DNA of 64,000 nt from Lonicera japonica (GCA_021464415.1 CM038465.1:24149839-24213838), one strand, 5' to 3'; shown: positions 9,828-21,195, counted from the first letter of the stretch. Notes: generated by a model from the sequence alone, not told the origin. Program-made: numbers and translations.

Positions 9828-12298
9828 GTATTTGTTTTTGTACCCCCATTGAAGCGATCATTGCTGTTAACTCATTCGGGGTGGATTCAAAAGGAACAAT
9901 CGATTCGTCTAACATTTTCATTAGTGCCATCCGATGTGGCTTGGATGCCACTAAGAGTCCCCAAATTGAGATTTGGGCTTGCGTTTTCTTCAACTGTTCA
10001 ACAACGCGCCCTTCTTCTGGATCTCTTGTCGGTTCCTTGGGAGTAAGTGGCTTGGTACTCGACGGTTGGTAAACTCTACCAGAACGGGTCAACTGTTGGA
10101 CCCACGTTGTAACTGGGTCATTTTCTTTTTCAGTTATTTCTACCGGAGTTTGAGGCAACTTTTCCTTTACTTGCGAAACTTTACTCCAATCAAAAGCCAT
10201 CATGTTTATTTGTGAGGAATATGCATTTTGCTGGGTGTCCCTTTTTACTATTTTTCCTCGGTTATATCCGAGCCCTTGTCGCCTCGGGTTGCCTCCAAGC
10301 CGAGGAAAGTGGGCGATCCCTTGATTTTGTTTGCCAAGCCCAAAACCGGGTATAAACTTCATTTGTTTCATCCAGCCCCTAACCTTTGGGCTAAATATCT
10401 CTTGTGACTGCGCGGTGCAAGCTTTATCAACACATAGCCCTAATAAGGTTTTGTCTTCGATTTTTTCGGCAATTTTCTGGGATTTTGGTGGAATGTATTC
10501 GATGACTGTGGGTGAAGGCTTTAAACAGCCGAATTTCAACACTTCAACATTTTCTGTATTCATGGCAGGTTTAATTAAGAATACAAGATCTGGTAAATCT
10601 AAATCCTCCTCGATAGCGTTGATTCGGTGATTAGGAAGGGGATTCCTGGCAACATTCGGGGCTAACGGATCTGGGATTCTCTTTCTATCGATCAGGTTTT
10701 GGATGGCATGCCGTAGAGCCATACAACTATCAGTAGTGTGTCCGAACCCTTGGTGATATTCGCATCGCTCATTCATGTTCCAATGAGGCGGTATCTGTTG
10801 TGGTACTGGCCTTGGATTCATGGGATACATAATCCCAGCCTCTTTCAGTTGTTCGAAAACCTTCCCCAACGGTCCTGGCAATTGTGAAAAATGTCAATCA
10901 CGTGAGCGGTTCTGATCAAATGTCCTGGGGTTGTTGTTGTTGTTGCGATACCCCGGTGTAGGATAATCCCCAATGTTTTTCAAAGAGTTCTGACCATAGG
11001 GGTTGTTGGAGTATCCTCTGCCATAGGATCCATAAGATGTTACTTGATTGACAGCGGACGTAGAAGTCTTCTTATATTGAGAGGCAGATTTCTTGATTTC
11101 AGCCTGTTTGGCCAGGTCCTCCTCAATTTCGTTGCCCACATGGAGTAGAGCCTTGAACCTGCTAAAGAACTGATGACCCATTTGAGTCTGAATCTCGGGT
11201 TTTAAATTTTTTTACGATTAACCCCAATTGTTCCTCTTCATCTAGGCGCTCCACCATTTGAGCTGCCAATTCTCTCCATCTCATAACAAATTCGCTGATG
11301 CTTTCATTTTCTTTTTGCTTAGCCATCTCCAAATGTTTCCTTGTGACTTTAAGCTCCTCATTAGTTTTGTACTGAGACACAAACTCTTGGACGATGGGCG
11401 ACAATGATCTAACCCAGTGCTTTTCAAGGTTCAAAAACCAACTTTGGGCTGGTCCAGCTAGCGTAAGATGAAACGAATTAGCCAATTCAGCTTCCCCGAC
11501 ATCATAAATTCTCATTGAGCGGACGTATGATTTTAGGTGGAGTTCCGGCGGTGTAGTCCCCGTAAACTTTGGAATTGAGGGCATCTTAAAACCCACTGGA
11601 TAATGAGCCTCTGGGTACAAATTGTAACTCTGCAACTGGGTCAAATCATTTGAACTTTCGGCGACCTTTTGGGTAAGTGCTTTCAGTTGTTCTTTAAGTT
11701 CAGATAAGTCTTTATCCCCCCGATAGCCTTCCATTGGCGAGGGGCCCTCCCCTTGGACACTCATGGGCCTCCTTATCGGTTCGTAGTATGGATCGTGATA
11801 AGGTTCGTGTATCGATGTCATTTGTGGAGGGGCTTGATTGACAGGATCTTAGTGCAACCAATTGCCGACTGGATCATGCATGTGTTTGGGTTGGTTCAAC
11901 TGTTCGAACGGCAGTGGTGCCTCCGTATGTACTGAGAGTGGCGGTGGTGGTGGAGGAATAATCAGAGTTTCTCTTGGTGGTTCTGCCAGGCGACCTTTAG
12001 CCAACTCGTCCAACTTGGCACGAGTGTTTTGATTGTCACTTAGTAACATGGCCATGCTTTGGTTCAGGTTCATTAACATCCGATACATGTCTTCAGGGTT
12101 CGGTAACGGAGCATTCATGTTTCCGCTTGTGCTAGCCAAGTTTGGATCGGCATTGAGAGATGGAGTATGATGCAGTGGTTGACCCTCAACGGTATTGTTC
12201 TGAGGAATTCCCGGGTTTGGGTAAAACAGACCGGGCGGCGGATCCGCTGCGTTGTTGAACTGGTTGTTCCCATTTCGGTTCGGAGTATTCTGATCCAT
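9828..12298 (-). pseudogene. Tat-like gypsy gag
   Basis: The likely start is the ATG read at 12298 (MDQNTPNRNGNNQ), the usual proline- and asparagine-rich gag N-terminus. An open stretch begins further upstream at 12547 but is probably leader. The capsid region includes FTGTTPPELHLKSYVRSM, SFHLTLAGPAQSWFLNL and NESISEFVMRWRELAAQM. A cysteine-histidine segment reads CEYHQGFGHTTDSC. Further on, FIPGFGLGKQNQG (near 10325-10370) is a G-patch-like motif. Breaks: TAA at 11849-11851, a frameshift in a homopolymer near 11205, TGA at 10894-10896, and a frameshift near 9820. The product would be the particle structural protein. Confidence 0.8.
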
Positions 12299-12874
12299 GT
12301 TGTCAGATGAATCTGGTCTGATGAGTCTCCCGGTGCTATCTCTTCCTGCCCACGCAGAGGCCAGGATGGAATGAATATCTGATACTGGAAAAAAGGACGA
12401 ATTCGATCGCGCACATGTCCCGGAAAATAACAACAATATATCATTTAGAACTCGCCGGACTTTATCCAGAAATACATCGATCGGGACAAAACTAAACACA
12501 CAAAAAGTTTTCTTTAGGTGAGATCGAAAACAGACCAACGGCGACACCTTGAGAGCTCCATCTAGCGGTAGGGTAGGAATTCCATGGGTTCCCTGACCGT
12601 CTATAATTTTGGAAAACCATTTTGAAGAGAGTTTTCTGAGAAATCATTAGAAAATACGGGAAGATCTCTCCTCATGAGAGGCTTTGTTCATGGAATCAGG
12701 GCTTTCGCTCACTAGATTCTCACGACTGTTGGTCATTAAAACAATGCACAAAATCTTGTGTTCTAAGCTGACTCCCCTATATGCAAGCGTGGCTGAAGAG
12801 GGTAAGGTTTAAGGCTCCCTCCTATTTGGCAGGTCTTACTATATACCTCAAGAGCGCAGGTACGTGTAAGGACC
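12299..12874 (-). other. 5' leader of the Tat-like element (part)
   Basis: Sequence between the gag start and the nested solo LTR. An open reading stretch runs to 12547 but shows no family features. The leader resumes after the insertion at 16054-16453. Confidence 0.5.
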
Positions 12875-13035
12875 TGTAAACACCCCAATATGTGACCCCC
12901 GTAAGAACCCTAACAACCTTCGAGAACCGCTGTTTCTGGACTCCGGGACCCACCTGAACACCCAAGACTGCCCCGGAAGCGTCTATTGGCCAAACAAACC
13001 TGTTTTTAAGGGAAATGTTGCACAACATTCAAGTA

Positions 13036-13394
13036 TGTCGCGCGACAATCTCCTTTTCCAGGGACATGTCGCGCGACATTTTCCCCACCACCTCATCATT
13101 AAAGTAAATGTCGCGCGACAGTCAAGATTGTCGCGCGACATTTGCCCCACCACATCATCATTAAAGTAAATGTCGCGCGACATTTGCCCCACCACATCAT
13201 CATTAAAGTAAATGTCGCGCGACAGTCAAGATTGTCGCACGACATACACCCAAATGTCGCGCGATATTTGCCCCACCACATCATCATTAAAGTAAATGTC
13301 GCAAGACATTTGCCCCACCACATCATCATTAAAGTAAATGTCGCGCGACATTCAAGTATGTCGCGCGACATATGCCCTTTCGTCACTATAAATA
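13036..13394 (+). promoter_or_regulatory. TGTCGCGCGACA palindrome array and TATA box of solo LTR A1
   Basis: About twelve copies of the 12-bp perfect palindrome TGTCGCGCGACA, some altered (GCACGACA, GCGCGATA, GCAAGACA), lie between 13036 and 13370. They are spaced by conserved linkers such as ttgccccaccacatcatc and gtcaagat. The last copy ends 16 bases before TATAAATA (13387-13394), and the transcribed region would start near 13417. The arrangement is that of upstream promoter elements, but no known binding protein can be assigned. Confidence 0.7.
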
Positions 13395-14190
13395 GGCCAT
13401 CACCCCCAAGGGTTTGAAGACACCAACAACAAAGCAAAAAACAACAATTTTAGAGTAGGATTGCGGGTTTATGATCTGATTTTCTGATCTTTCGTCTAGT
13501 ATTTTCTATTATCGTCTTATTTCTGAAGAATTATCGAATCTATTCTCGACACTCGACATGTCTAATCTCGGGAATCGAATTCTCGGAAATATCTGAAAAA
13601 GGAGAAGATTATTATCGCCGGAGATCTCTCTGCCGTATTATATTCTCTTTCTTATTATTATTCTCGTCGGGAAGGTAAATAAAGTCTCTTCTAGTAATTA
13701 AATATTTGTTTTATTGTAAACTTTTAGAATTCTATTTTTTCTAACGCGAAGTGGCCACATGGTTGTGCTAGGTTTCTAACGCGCTGGAAAACCAGGTTTG
13801 TCTGTGTACTTGTTTTATTTCTGTTGTTTTGTCCACGTTTTATTTGAATAAACTTATTGCCAAGTTATAAATAGTCTACCATCTTCAAAATAAAAGACCC
13901 TGATAAAACCATTTGCAAAACCAGAAGAACAAGTAGGCTATCGTCCAGATAAAATTCTGTTTTCAAAACCTGGACTGATAAGACTTATCTAGGAATTAAA
14001 ATCAACATATCCTGTCTTCTCTATAGACTGCGACGTGTCTGATAACTCTCCTCAAAAGTTCTAATTCTACATTAAATTAGTTCCAATACAAGATCCGAAC
14101 TTTTACAAAAGTAATCACAACACGAGAAAACCGTCATTATCTGAGGAAATAATACGGGATACTCTTTCAAAATAAAAGGTTTTTGTCATT

Positions 14191-14230
14191 TGTATTTACA
14201 TCTTTAAATAATAAAAACACCGGATCTCGG
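14191..14230 (+). repeat. Left copy of a direct repeat (about 40 bp) flanking the copia solo LTR
   Basis: The segment from gtatttacatc to ccggatctcgg occurs here and again at 15558-15597, on the two sides of the copia solo LTR. In the related LTRs (for example near 42180-42220) it occurs once. It is far longer than the 5-bp duplication expected for retrotransposon insertion. Confidence 0.75.
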
Positions 14231-14239
14231 ATTTCAAAA

Positions 14240-15557
14240 TGAAAGAGATATGTCCTAGGACTATTCATAGATTATGATTTGTACTTGGATATTTTATGCT
14301 TATTGTTATTTATAAAGTTTATTTATTATACTTTATATTCTCTTGTAAATAATATTTATTAATACTAGTTCATCAAGTACGTGACTTGATTGTGGGATGC
14401 TAGTAATGTTATAATAATATTATTTAGATGTCCCTAATCATATGTCAATAACCTAGGATCACATTGATATAATGATTAGAGTATGGGTCAGCTGATGATT
14501 ATGTTCCACAAGTCATGGATATGGAAATATCAAGCTGAACATACTGATACTTGTTAGGGAATAAGGTATTGGACTGACCCGCTTTGGGGACACTGCGAGG
14601 AGTGTTACATAATGTCATCAGTGATGTTCCCCATTTGTGATATCGTATTATCCTTAGACCTGAGATCGCCATGGTTACCAACATAGGGATTAGCATGTCA
14701 GGCATTATCAAACGTTGCTCTTGATCGAGTAATTATAAAGATGATGACCGAGCATACTATGAACTATGTAGAGGTATGTGGTTGATCAAGATGGGATTTG
14801 TCACTCTCGTATATTGAGAGAGATATCGTTGGGCCCCTTGATAAGTGTAATTAATATTTGCATGGCCATGCACAAATGAGATGTCATTTGTTTTAAGATT
14901 AATTATACTTAGAGATCAAGAAATAAAGATTGAACTATACAAGAATGACACTTGCCTAGTCTTGTGTTCAATCTAGATATCGATTGACAAAAGGAGTTAA
15001 TATTTGGAATATCAATTTAAGGTTGTGTCGTTTTTGACCTTTATACCCTTTGGATAATAGTAATGTTTTACTAGAGACCGCTTACTATTCGTATAATAAA
15101 ATGGGCTTTTATTTATACTGCCAAAGAGTGTAAAACCTACAGGGTCGCACACCAAAACGAGTTGGATCAAAACGAATTAAAACGGGCCAAGTTGGACTTG
15201 GGCCCAGTTCGGTTGTTGCTTAGGGTTCTCACTAGGGTTCTCTTATAAAAGGGAACCTTTATTCATCTTGGCCGTCAAGGAAACTCAGAGAGGCCAGAGA
15301 GAGAACCCTAGAAGGCGCTAGTACACCAAGCAAGGATCTCATCCCGTTCGTGTGTGCATACCGTAGAGGCGTCGTAATTTCTACGCTAAGGACGACAACA
15401 ACAGAAGGATTCGATCCATCCGGTTCGTTTTAGTAACATCAAATCACACATAAGGTATGTCTTCTATCGATTTTATTGAACAGCATAAATCCTAGGGTTT
15501 AAGATTAGTGCGTAAATTAGTGTATGCGATGCATGATTACTGCCCTAATTCCCTTCA
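14240..15557 (+). mobile_element. Solo LTR of the copia-2 family
   Basis: Begins TGAAAGAGATATGTCC and ends CTAATTCCCTTCA. It is the reverse complement counterpart of the LTRs of the copia element at 40862-59075, with similar length (1318 bp against about 1325 bp). Its last bases (CCCTTCA) differ from the family end (CCCAACA). No simple 5-bp duplication flanks it; a 40-bp direct repeat lies on both sides instead. Nested in solo LTR A1. Confidence 0.82.
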
Positions 15558-15597
15558 GTATTTACATCTTTAAATAATAAAAACACCGGATCTCGGA
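15558..15597 (+). repeat. Right copy of the direct repeat (about 40 bp) flanking the copia solo LTR
   Basis: Same segment as 14191-14230, immediately after the end of the solo copia LTR. From here the host LTR continues normally (aacacaaagg). Confidence 0.75.
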
Positions 15598-16053
15598 ACA
15601 CAAAGGTTTCTATCCCTTTCCCGTTTTCCCCCAGAAATTAGGGCTTTCATTTGAAAAGTAGTAGACTGTCAGTAAAAGCATCCAAGTTTTTCAACATAGA
15701 ATAAATATATAAGACCACTAGAGACCGAAAGGGCGGAATGGGTGCTTAACACCTTCCCAAACAGTAATATAGTTCCCGAACCCTATAGAACCCTGGTTTC
15801 GCAGACAAACGTGTAAAGAAAGGCTTATCTGTAGCCTTTCCCCTTACACAACCTTTTTGTCCGTTTTCTCGTAAAACGTACTGGCGACTCTGAACGAACC
15901 CCTTTGCATCTAGAATAGACGTAGGGACACCCGATATGAATTATCAAAACAAACTCCAAGCAAATGGAACGACGGGATCCGTTCCGACGTTTCAGGACAC
16001 CTAACGGACGGGGACGAGACCCAGGGGTCGCATTTGCGGATTCTCACAGGACC

Positions 16054-16453
16054 TTTTGATATACATCCCGGGTACGTGAGTGTTCTTGTCACTCGATATA
16101 CCTCAGTAAGTACTTGGCCAAGGAGAGTGGTCCCAGGCGTCCATGGCCTAGTCACGACTCTGGTCCCGAGGTTAATAGGGTAAATTCACACTCGCAAAAA
16201 TGCATGATAGGACGTGAGTGCGTGCGAAATAACAATCTGGCGGTTCATTATTGATCAATGTTGTAGGGTTTGTTGTAATATTTTACACAATTTTAATTAT
16301 GAAAAAGATTTTTCTCACATAATTAGCAAATAAAGGCATCATGGTATCCACCTAAATCGCTTCTATGTTATCCTAGAACTAAGGCTTGTAAGACCTAAAT
16401 AAAATAACAGGAATTAAATATATGATCCATTATAATAGAGCTTAGTTCGCGCC
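16054..16453 (-). other. 5' leader of the Tat-like element (promoter-proximal part)
   Basis: Non-coding sequence between the nested solo LTR A1 and the primer binding site. No conserved coding motif is seen on either strand. Confidence 0.5.
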
Positions 16454-16472
16454 GTCCCCAGCAGAGTTGCCA
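16454..16472 (-). other. Primer binding site of the Tat-like element
   Basis: The minus strand reads TGGCAACTCTGCTGGGGAC immediately after the LTR end, one base away. This is the TGGCgACTCTGCTGGGGAC-type site common in plant gypsy elements. It fixes the element's orientation and the inner edge of the 5' LTR. I do not assign the primer tRNA. Confidence 0.8.
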
Positions 16473-16473
16473 C

Positions 16474-17758
16474 TGTGAGAATCCGGACCCGCGTGCAAGA
16501 TAGAAAAAGAGGTCCTCGTTCTCGGTTTGATTTGAAAATGTGTTTTATAGAGTCGCCAGTTTGTTTTACGAGAAAACAAACAAAAGATCGTACGAAGGAT
16601 AGTTCAAAAACGAACTATCTTTCATACGTTTGAAACCAGAGATTTATTTTGAAAATTCACGTTGCTAGGGTTCGGGAACTACATTACGAATTGGGAAGGT
16701 GTTAGGCACCCAATTCGCCCTTTCGGTCTCTTAATGGATCATGTATCTAATTCTTATTTTAGATATCTTGCAAGTAGTTCGTATGGTTTTCAGAATGGTC
16801 CTTTCCGGATAAATCTAGTTTAAAAAAGTATTTTGAAATCAAACTCGAGCTTTGTGAGCGCCTACGTATTCATTCGTAGAATGAAATTAGAGTCTCGTAG
16901 TTCCTTTCTTTGGAAATTATTTTTGTATTTTTGTTTGTTTTGAAAAACGTGTCAAAACATGTTTTTAGATTTCTTGTAAAATTTAGAAAGGGATTTATTT
17001 TGAAAGCAGTGAACTTCTTTGCAGGTTATCTAATTTTCTGTATTAAAAATTAATTTAAATGCAGTATTGAAATTAGTAGAGTGGCAGAATGACGTACCTG
17101 ATGCGCCTGAAGAAGAAATAAGAGCCTTGCCTTGTTGCCTTTCTTGCTTCCTTCTCTCTCTAGGACTTTCTCTCTCTAGAGCTTTCTCTCACTAACTTTC
17201 TCTCTCACTGACTTTCTGTCACTAGAAATTCTCTAAAAGAGGACTCTCTAATGATTTTGACAGAACTTCTACTTACTATAAACAATAGTAGTGTTGATGA
17301 TCCAAAATGGGATCCCAAGGGTCCTATTTATAGCAAAAATTTCGCCAAAAACGCTCCAAAGGATGCCAACCGCAGGGGGTAGCCGCATGGCATGCGGTTG
17401 GGGGTAGCCGCATGGCATGCGGCTGGGCCGTGCGGTTGGTGCGTGCGACTGGGGCGTGCGGCTAGGGTGCCAACCGTACGGCTGGCAGGTAGCCGTATGG
17501 CTGGGAGCGTGCGGCTGGCTCACAAAATGTGCGTAAGAACACTCGGAAAAAACCCAATTTTCTAACGGGGCGCTGCCCCGCACCCCGCGAAGAAATGAAG
17601 AGGCAACAAAGGTTATATTAAACTCCCAACGCGGCCGAAAAAATGGAGTTTTTCTTAACGGTCTTCTATATGCATGATGACTCAACACTTAATGCAAGAT
17701 GCTCGTTTTATAAGAAAAACAGTATTCACACGAGAGTCGTGGATTGGGGTGTTCACAG
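16474..17758 (-). repeat. 5' LTR of the Tat-like element
   Basis: In element sense it starts TGTGAACACCCC (at 17758) and ends GATTCTCACA (at 16474), 1285 bp. It holds a GC-rich array of AGCCGcACGG/ATGCGGCT units (17362-17525), a TATA box (17325-17332 on the minus strand), and a U5 block around 16675-16735 shared with the A1-A3 solo LTRs. A GC-rich stretch with complementary arms (17566-17590) lies near its outer end. Confidence 0.83.
17325..17525 (-). promoter_or_regulatory. Tat LTR promoter: GC-rich inverted-repeat array plus TATA box
   Basis: On the minus strand TATAAATA (17332-17325) sits in ATTTTTGCTATAAA. Upstream (17362-17525) are many short units such as AACCGCATGCCATGCGGCT, AGCCGTACGGTTGGC and AGCCGCACG. 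Several are self-complementary. The same unit type and the same 14-base TATA context occur at 3629-3710 upstream of the antisense gene. Confidence 0.65.
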
Positions 17759-18689
17759 GCTTCATATGGAAAATTGGAATCCTAATTCCACTATGAATTA
17801 GTTCCTTTCATAAATTATAATTCACATCACTAAAGAATTATAATTGCACTCCCGTCCTTATCTCAAAATTATATTTCGAGCTCCTTATTATTAAATACTT
17901 ATTATTCTCCCTACGTTAAGATTATAGATAACCGTCATTTAAATTAAATTACTGACAATTATATCTAAATGACTTCTTAATCTTTGAGCCTACCACTTAA
18001 CTTATTTGACATGTCGGATTAATATAATCCACCTGCAGGGTTTGTAATGATCAAAACTTATAAGCTTCTCAAGGGGCTATTATCAATCCCTATACCAGGA
18101 CGTGGATTCCGTCAATAATTAATATTCATCAAACATATAGTGTCGTCATCCAATTCTTGAAGATTATTGATCCATAAATGAAACTCACCCTTAATGAGTC
18201 AAAACAACAAACACTACATATATATGTCTATTAATTATTTCAAGATTAAGAGCATAGGTAATCATAATAACCATGGGATTTAAATTATTTTATATAGTCA
18301 GTATAAAAACAATTAACCTAAACTGGGCCTATTCAATACACACGAAGTGTACTAGCACAACGAGTTAAAACTATACCGTTTCCTGTAGTTAAGATAAACT
18401 ACTAAAACTTGTGCTACAATCCTACTGATGGGTGTCCAATTCCATCTAAGACTATGAACCATTAAACTTATATTCCACAAGAACCGATGATATGATCTTC
18501 TGTGTGTAAGCTATACTCTACACACCAAATCATCTACTATATGGAATAAAAGACACACATGCACAATATTTAAATAAATAATATAATGCAACTATTGTCC
18601 ATAAATATTCTCATTAAAATAGCAAAACCAAGTTAATAACATATCCAAACCAACAAGAAAATTATGGCTTTTAGTATATCACTCTAACA
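17759..18689 (-). repeat. 3' LTR of copia-1 (partial)
   Basis: Aligns with 21738-22605, including shared strings such as gaattataattgcactccc and ctatatcactctaaca-type ends. It begins abruptly at the end of the Tat LTR (17758). Confidence 0.78.
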
Positions 18690-18787
18690 ACATATAGACA
18701 TTCGTTAATCATTAATATCTTATTCTAACTAGACTAAAGATAAATATCTTCTACTGCAACTGTTGTCACGTTTGTAGCTGCCAATAT

Positions 18788-19500
18788 TTAAATTTTCTCT
18801 ATTTTTAAGTTTCTGGCTTTCTGGAACCCCCGTAAAGTATTGCAGACATGATTGGTGGCTCCCAAATCTACACACCAGGTACTGGTAGATCGGACCACTA
18901 AACAAGATACAACAATAAATAGATAAAATTTACATATGTTGTTATAACGGTTTATGAAACTCAGACAATCTTTCTTCGAATGCACTTTCTACTGATAGTG
19001 AAAACACTGGCCCATAGTCTTTTTCATTCCTCTTAGAAGTTCAGTGACTGTTGCACGTACTGCTCCTTGTGGGACTGCAGTTTATGCATTCTTCTTCATC
19101 CTTTCTTGCTTTTGGGCATAGAAGTTGAAGCTTTCTCAGCCACTAGCGTACTAACCATCTTACCAAGGAGTTCCTCAGATGCTTGAAATTCTTTAAGAAG
19201 CTCCAACAATGAATAAAGCTTATTCATGTTGTATTTATATCGGAATCCCTTAAATAAGCCTAGCAGCGACTGGAGAACGATATCAACCTGAGTTTCCTCA
19301 TCGATTTCAGCTCCAAAGATCTCTTAGTTCATTCAGAAGACTGATCATCTTTAAAACAAGATCCTTAACTCGGGTTCCTTCAGCAATAGTCGTGTTCATG
19401 AGGCCTTTCATCGAAACCTGCCTTGCGGTATGATCCTGATCCCCAAAACTATCTTTGAGATTCAGCATTATGTTGTAGGCAATGGCAAAAGACTAATGCT
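18788..19500 (-). pseudogene. Copia-1 gag-protease remnant
   Basis: The minus strand shows a protease-like motif CVDLGATNHVCN, the degenerate form of the usual W-x-DSGAT-x-H motif, at 18788-18985. Upstream, to about 19500, broken frames resemble the UBN2-type copia gag. Many stops interrupt it. This is a fossil of the particle protein and protease. Confidence 0.6.
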
Positions 19501-21195
19501 AATGTTGTAGCACATTTGAAAAAATGCCAGAATGTAAAATCACGCAATCTCATCAGCATTTTTTCACCTCCGGTAACTCTGGGTTTCCTCAACGGTCGCC
19601 CCCTTACAAGGTTATGCTAGACAAGGCTCAGTGAGCACAAACTTGTACTCTTTAACAGTAAGCACAATGTTCAAGTTTCCTTTTTTCATTCAATATAATT
19701 AGGTCCAATCAATTTGTTTTAGTTGAGAATAATTAAAAGTGGATCGAAGGAGTTTGCCTTTTTAAAACTTGAGAATCACATACAAATTATGATGGACAAT
19801 AATAACTTTGAACGCATATTTTAAATATGGTACCCTTTACCATTTCAAAAAGCGTTCGCCAGCAGCTTTAGGCTTTGAACAATATGCCCCGTTAGTGAAG
19901 TCGTCTATTATTCATTATTTTTTAGACAGATGTAGACCTATTAAATTTTACTATCTAGATATTGCCTTATTGTCAAGCAATAAATACTATCTAGACAATC
20001 CTTTATTGTCAAGTAAAATTTAAATAACCGACTTCCTTTGGTCATACAAATAATAGTAGAGACTCAGTTAGAGAGCATACAATTATTTATATCTAAGTGT
20101 ATACCACCATTTAATTTAGTCCAATGATTCTGCAATTTATTCTTTCCAATATGGAGGTGAGCACTAAAACCCACACGAAAAATAAATCACATCATTTAAA
20201 ATTATCAGACAGCAAAAATTTGTACAATGATTCCGCAATCTATTCTTTCCAATATGGAGGTGAGCACTATAACCCACACAAAGAACAAATTACATCATCT
20301 ACAAACCAATGATGGAGACTGTGGTATTTTTATGTGAAAAAATCCCTCACCCACTAAGTATTTAAAACATTATTTTCTGAGTGTTAAGAAAATTTTATAT
20401 TGAATTCTAGTCAACTAAAATACAAGGGTATGAAATATAAAAGACATGTGCAATAAAATTATTTTGCTGCTTTTTGTTAAAAAAAACTTATATTTTTCAA
20501 TTACGAAAAATTTATATTTATATATCCTTTTTTAATTTGACAAGAACTAAACATAAAATAAAAGATGATCTAGGTATAGTCATGTATCCATGTTGTCTAA
20601 AATTATAAGGAACCCTAATAATTAAGCACATATGACCAACACACAATCACACAAAGCATTAAATCATTCAATAATAAGAATAATTAAATTTCAGCTATTA
20701 TGGCCCAAGCTTCATCATCCCTAATCCGTTGGAAACCTGTAACGAACTATGTCACCACTTCATCGACTATGCCAGTAACCATCCTTGGTGGAAACGCCTT
20801 CTTCAACATTCTTCGTTAAAGAAACTGCAATCTTAGATACCAAGGTCTTATGCCTCCATTTAAGGAGTTCACACATAAACTATTATATCTAAACTGTAAA
20901 TAAAATTACATAGATCATATGCCTCCTTTTAAGGAGTTCATAAATCAGATCTAAAATTAATTTACAACCATGAATAAAACCCAAATCATCATGCACATTA
21001 AAATTAACCACGAATAAAAATATCGTGGGATCCAATCACATAAAACATAATTATGTGACCATAATAGTGGGACAAAAACACTGCAAAACAAGGGTTAGCG
21101 AGTTCTACGTTCTATCCAACAACAACATGCATGAATAGATTTAACTGGACAACATGGCTAGTTCAATACGTACGCAATATCAAAGAAAACCAATC
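19501..21195 (-). other. Degenerate copia-1 interior and leader, no readable gene
   Basis: AT-rich, with no open reading frame of substance. It contains a tandem duplication at about 20123-20300. Probably the remainder of gag and the 5' leader. Confidence 0.5.
20123..20300 (+). repeat. Imperfect tandem duplication inside copia-1 (unit about 100 bp)
   Basis: The segment around ccaatatggaggtgagcac occurs twice, preceded both times by caatgattc(t/c)gcaat and followed by acccacac and a-rich sequence ending acatcat. The two copies are adjacent and differ by a few substitutions. Confidence 0.7.

Larger units (their letters stand above)
12875..16048 (+). mobile_element. Solo LTR A1 (TGTAAACACC...GATTCTCACA family)
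   Basis: Starts TGTAAACACCCC and ends GGATTCTCACA. It is flanked by the perfect 5-bp duplication ggacc at 12870-12874 and 16049-16053. No coding sequence is present. It contains an array of TGTCGCGCGACA palindromes (13036-13370), a TATA box at 13387-13394, a conserved R/U5 block (15722-15760) and the nested copia solo LTR 14240-15557. Two homologous solo LTRs lie at 41069-42628 and 54847-56565. The ends resemble the Tat LTR at 16474-17758, so it probably derives from a Tat-type element (inference). Confidence 0.88.
1..17758 (-). mobile_element. Tat-like Ty3/gypsy LTR retrotransposon, right-hand part (3' LTR outside window)
   Basis: A minus-strand element whose parts read, from right to left: 5' LTR (16474-17758), primer binding site, leader, gag, protease, RT, RNaseH, a second RNaseH and integrase. 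A stretch with two plus-strand (antisense) genes follows. The second RNaseH between the RT-linked RNaseH and integrase is the hallmark of the Tat lineage (family knowledge). No LTR boundary is visible between 1 and 5335, so I infer that the PMD and DUF7745 pseudogenes belong to this element and that its 3' LTR lies left of the window. The right end abuts copia LTR sequence at 17759, which aligns to the middle of the intact LTR at 21210-22605, so the element inserted into that copia LTR. It contains the nested solo LTR 12875-16048. All coding parts carry stops or frameshifts. Confidence 0.82.

Noticed and set aside
13036..13370. CRISPR-like appearance of the TGTCGCGCGACA array
   Set aside because: Repeats are palindromic with conserved, not unique, spacers, next to a eukaryotic TATA box in an LTR. 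The genome is a plant.
13142..13437. Open frames on both strands in the A1 array (rich in HHIIIKVNVAR or TLMMMWWGKC)
   Set aside because: Translation of the tandem repeat; no protein family features.
18788..18985. Independent small gene with a CVDLGATNHVCN motif
   Set aside because: It sits between two copia LTRs in the position of the protease, so it is an element remnant.
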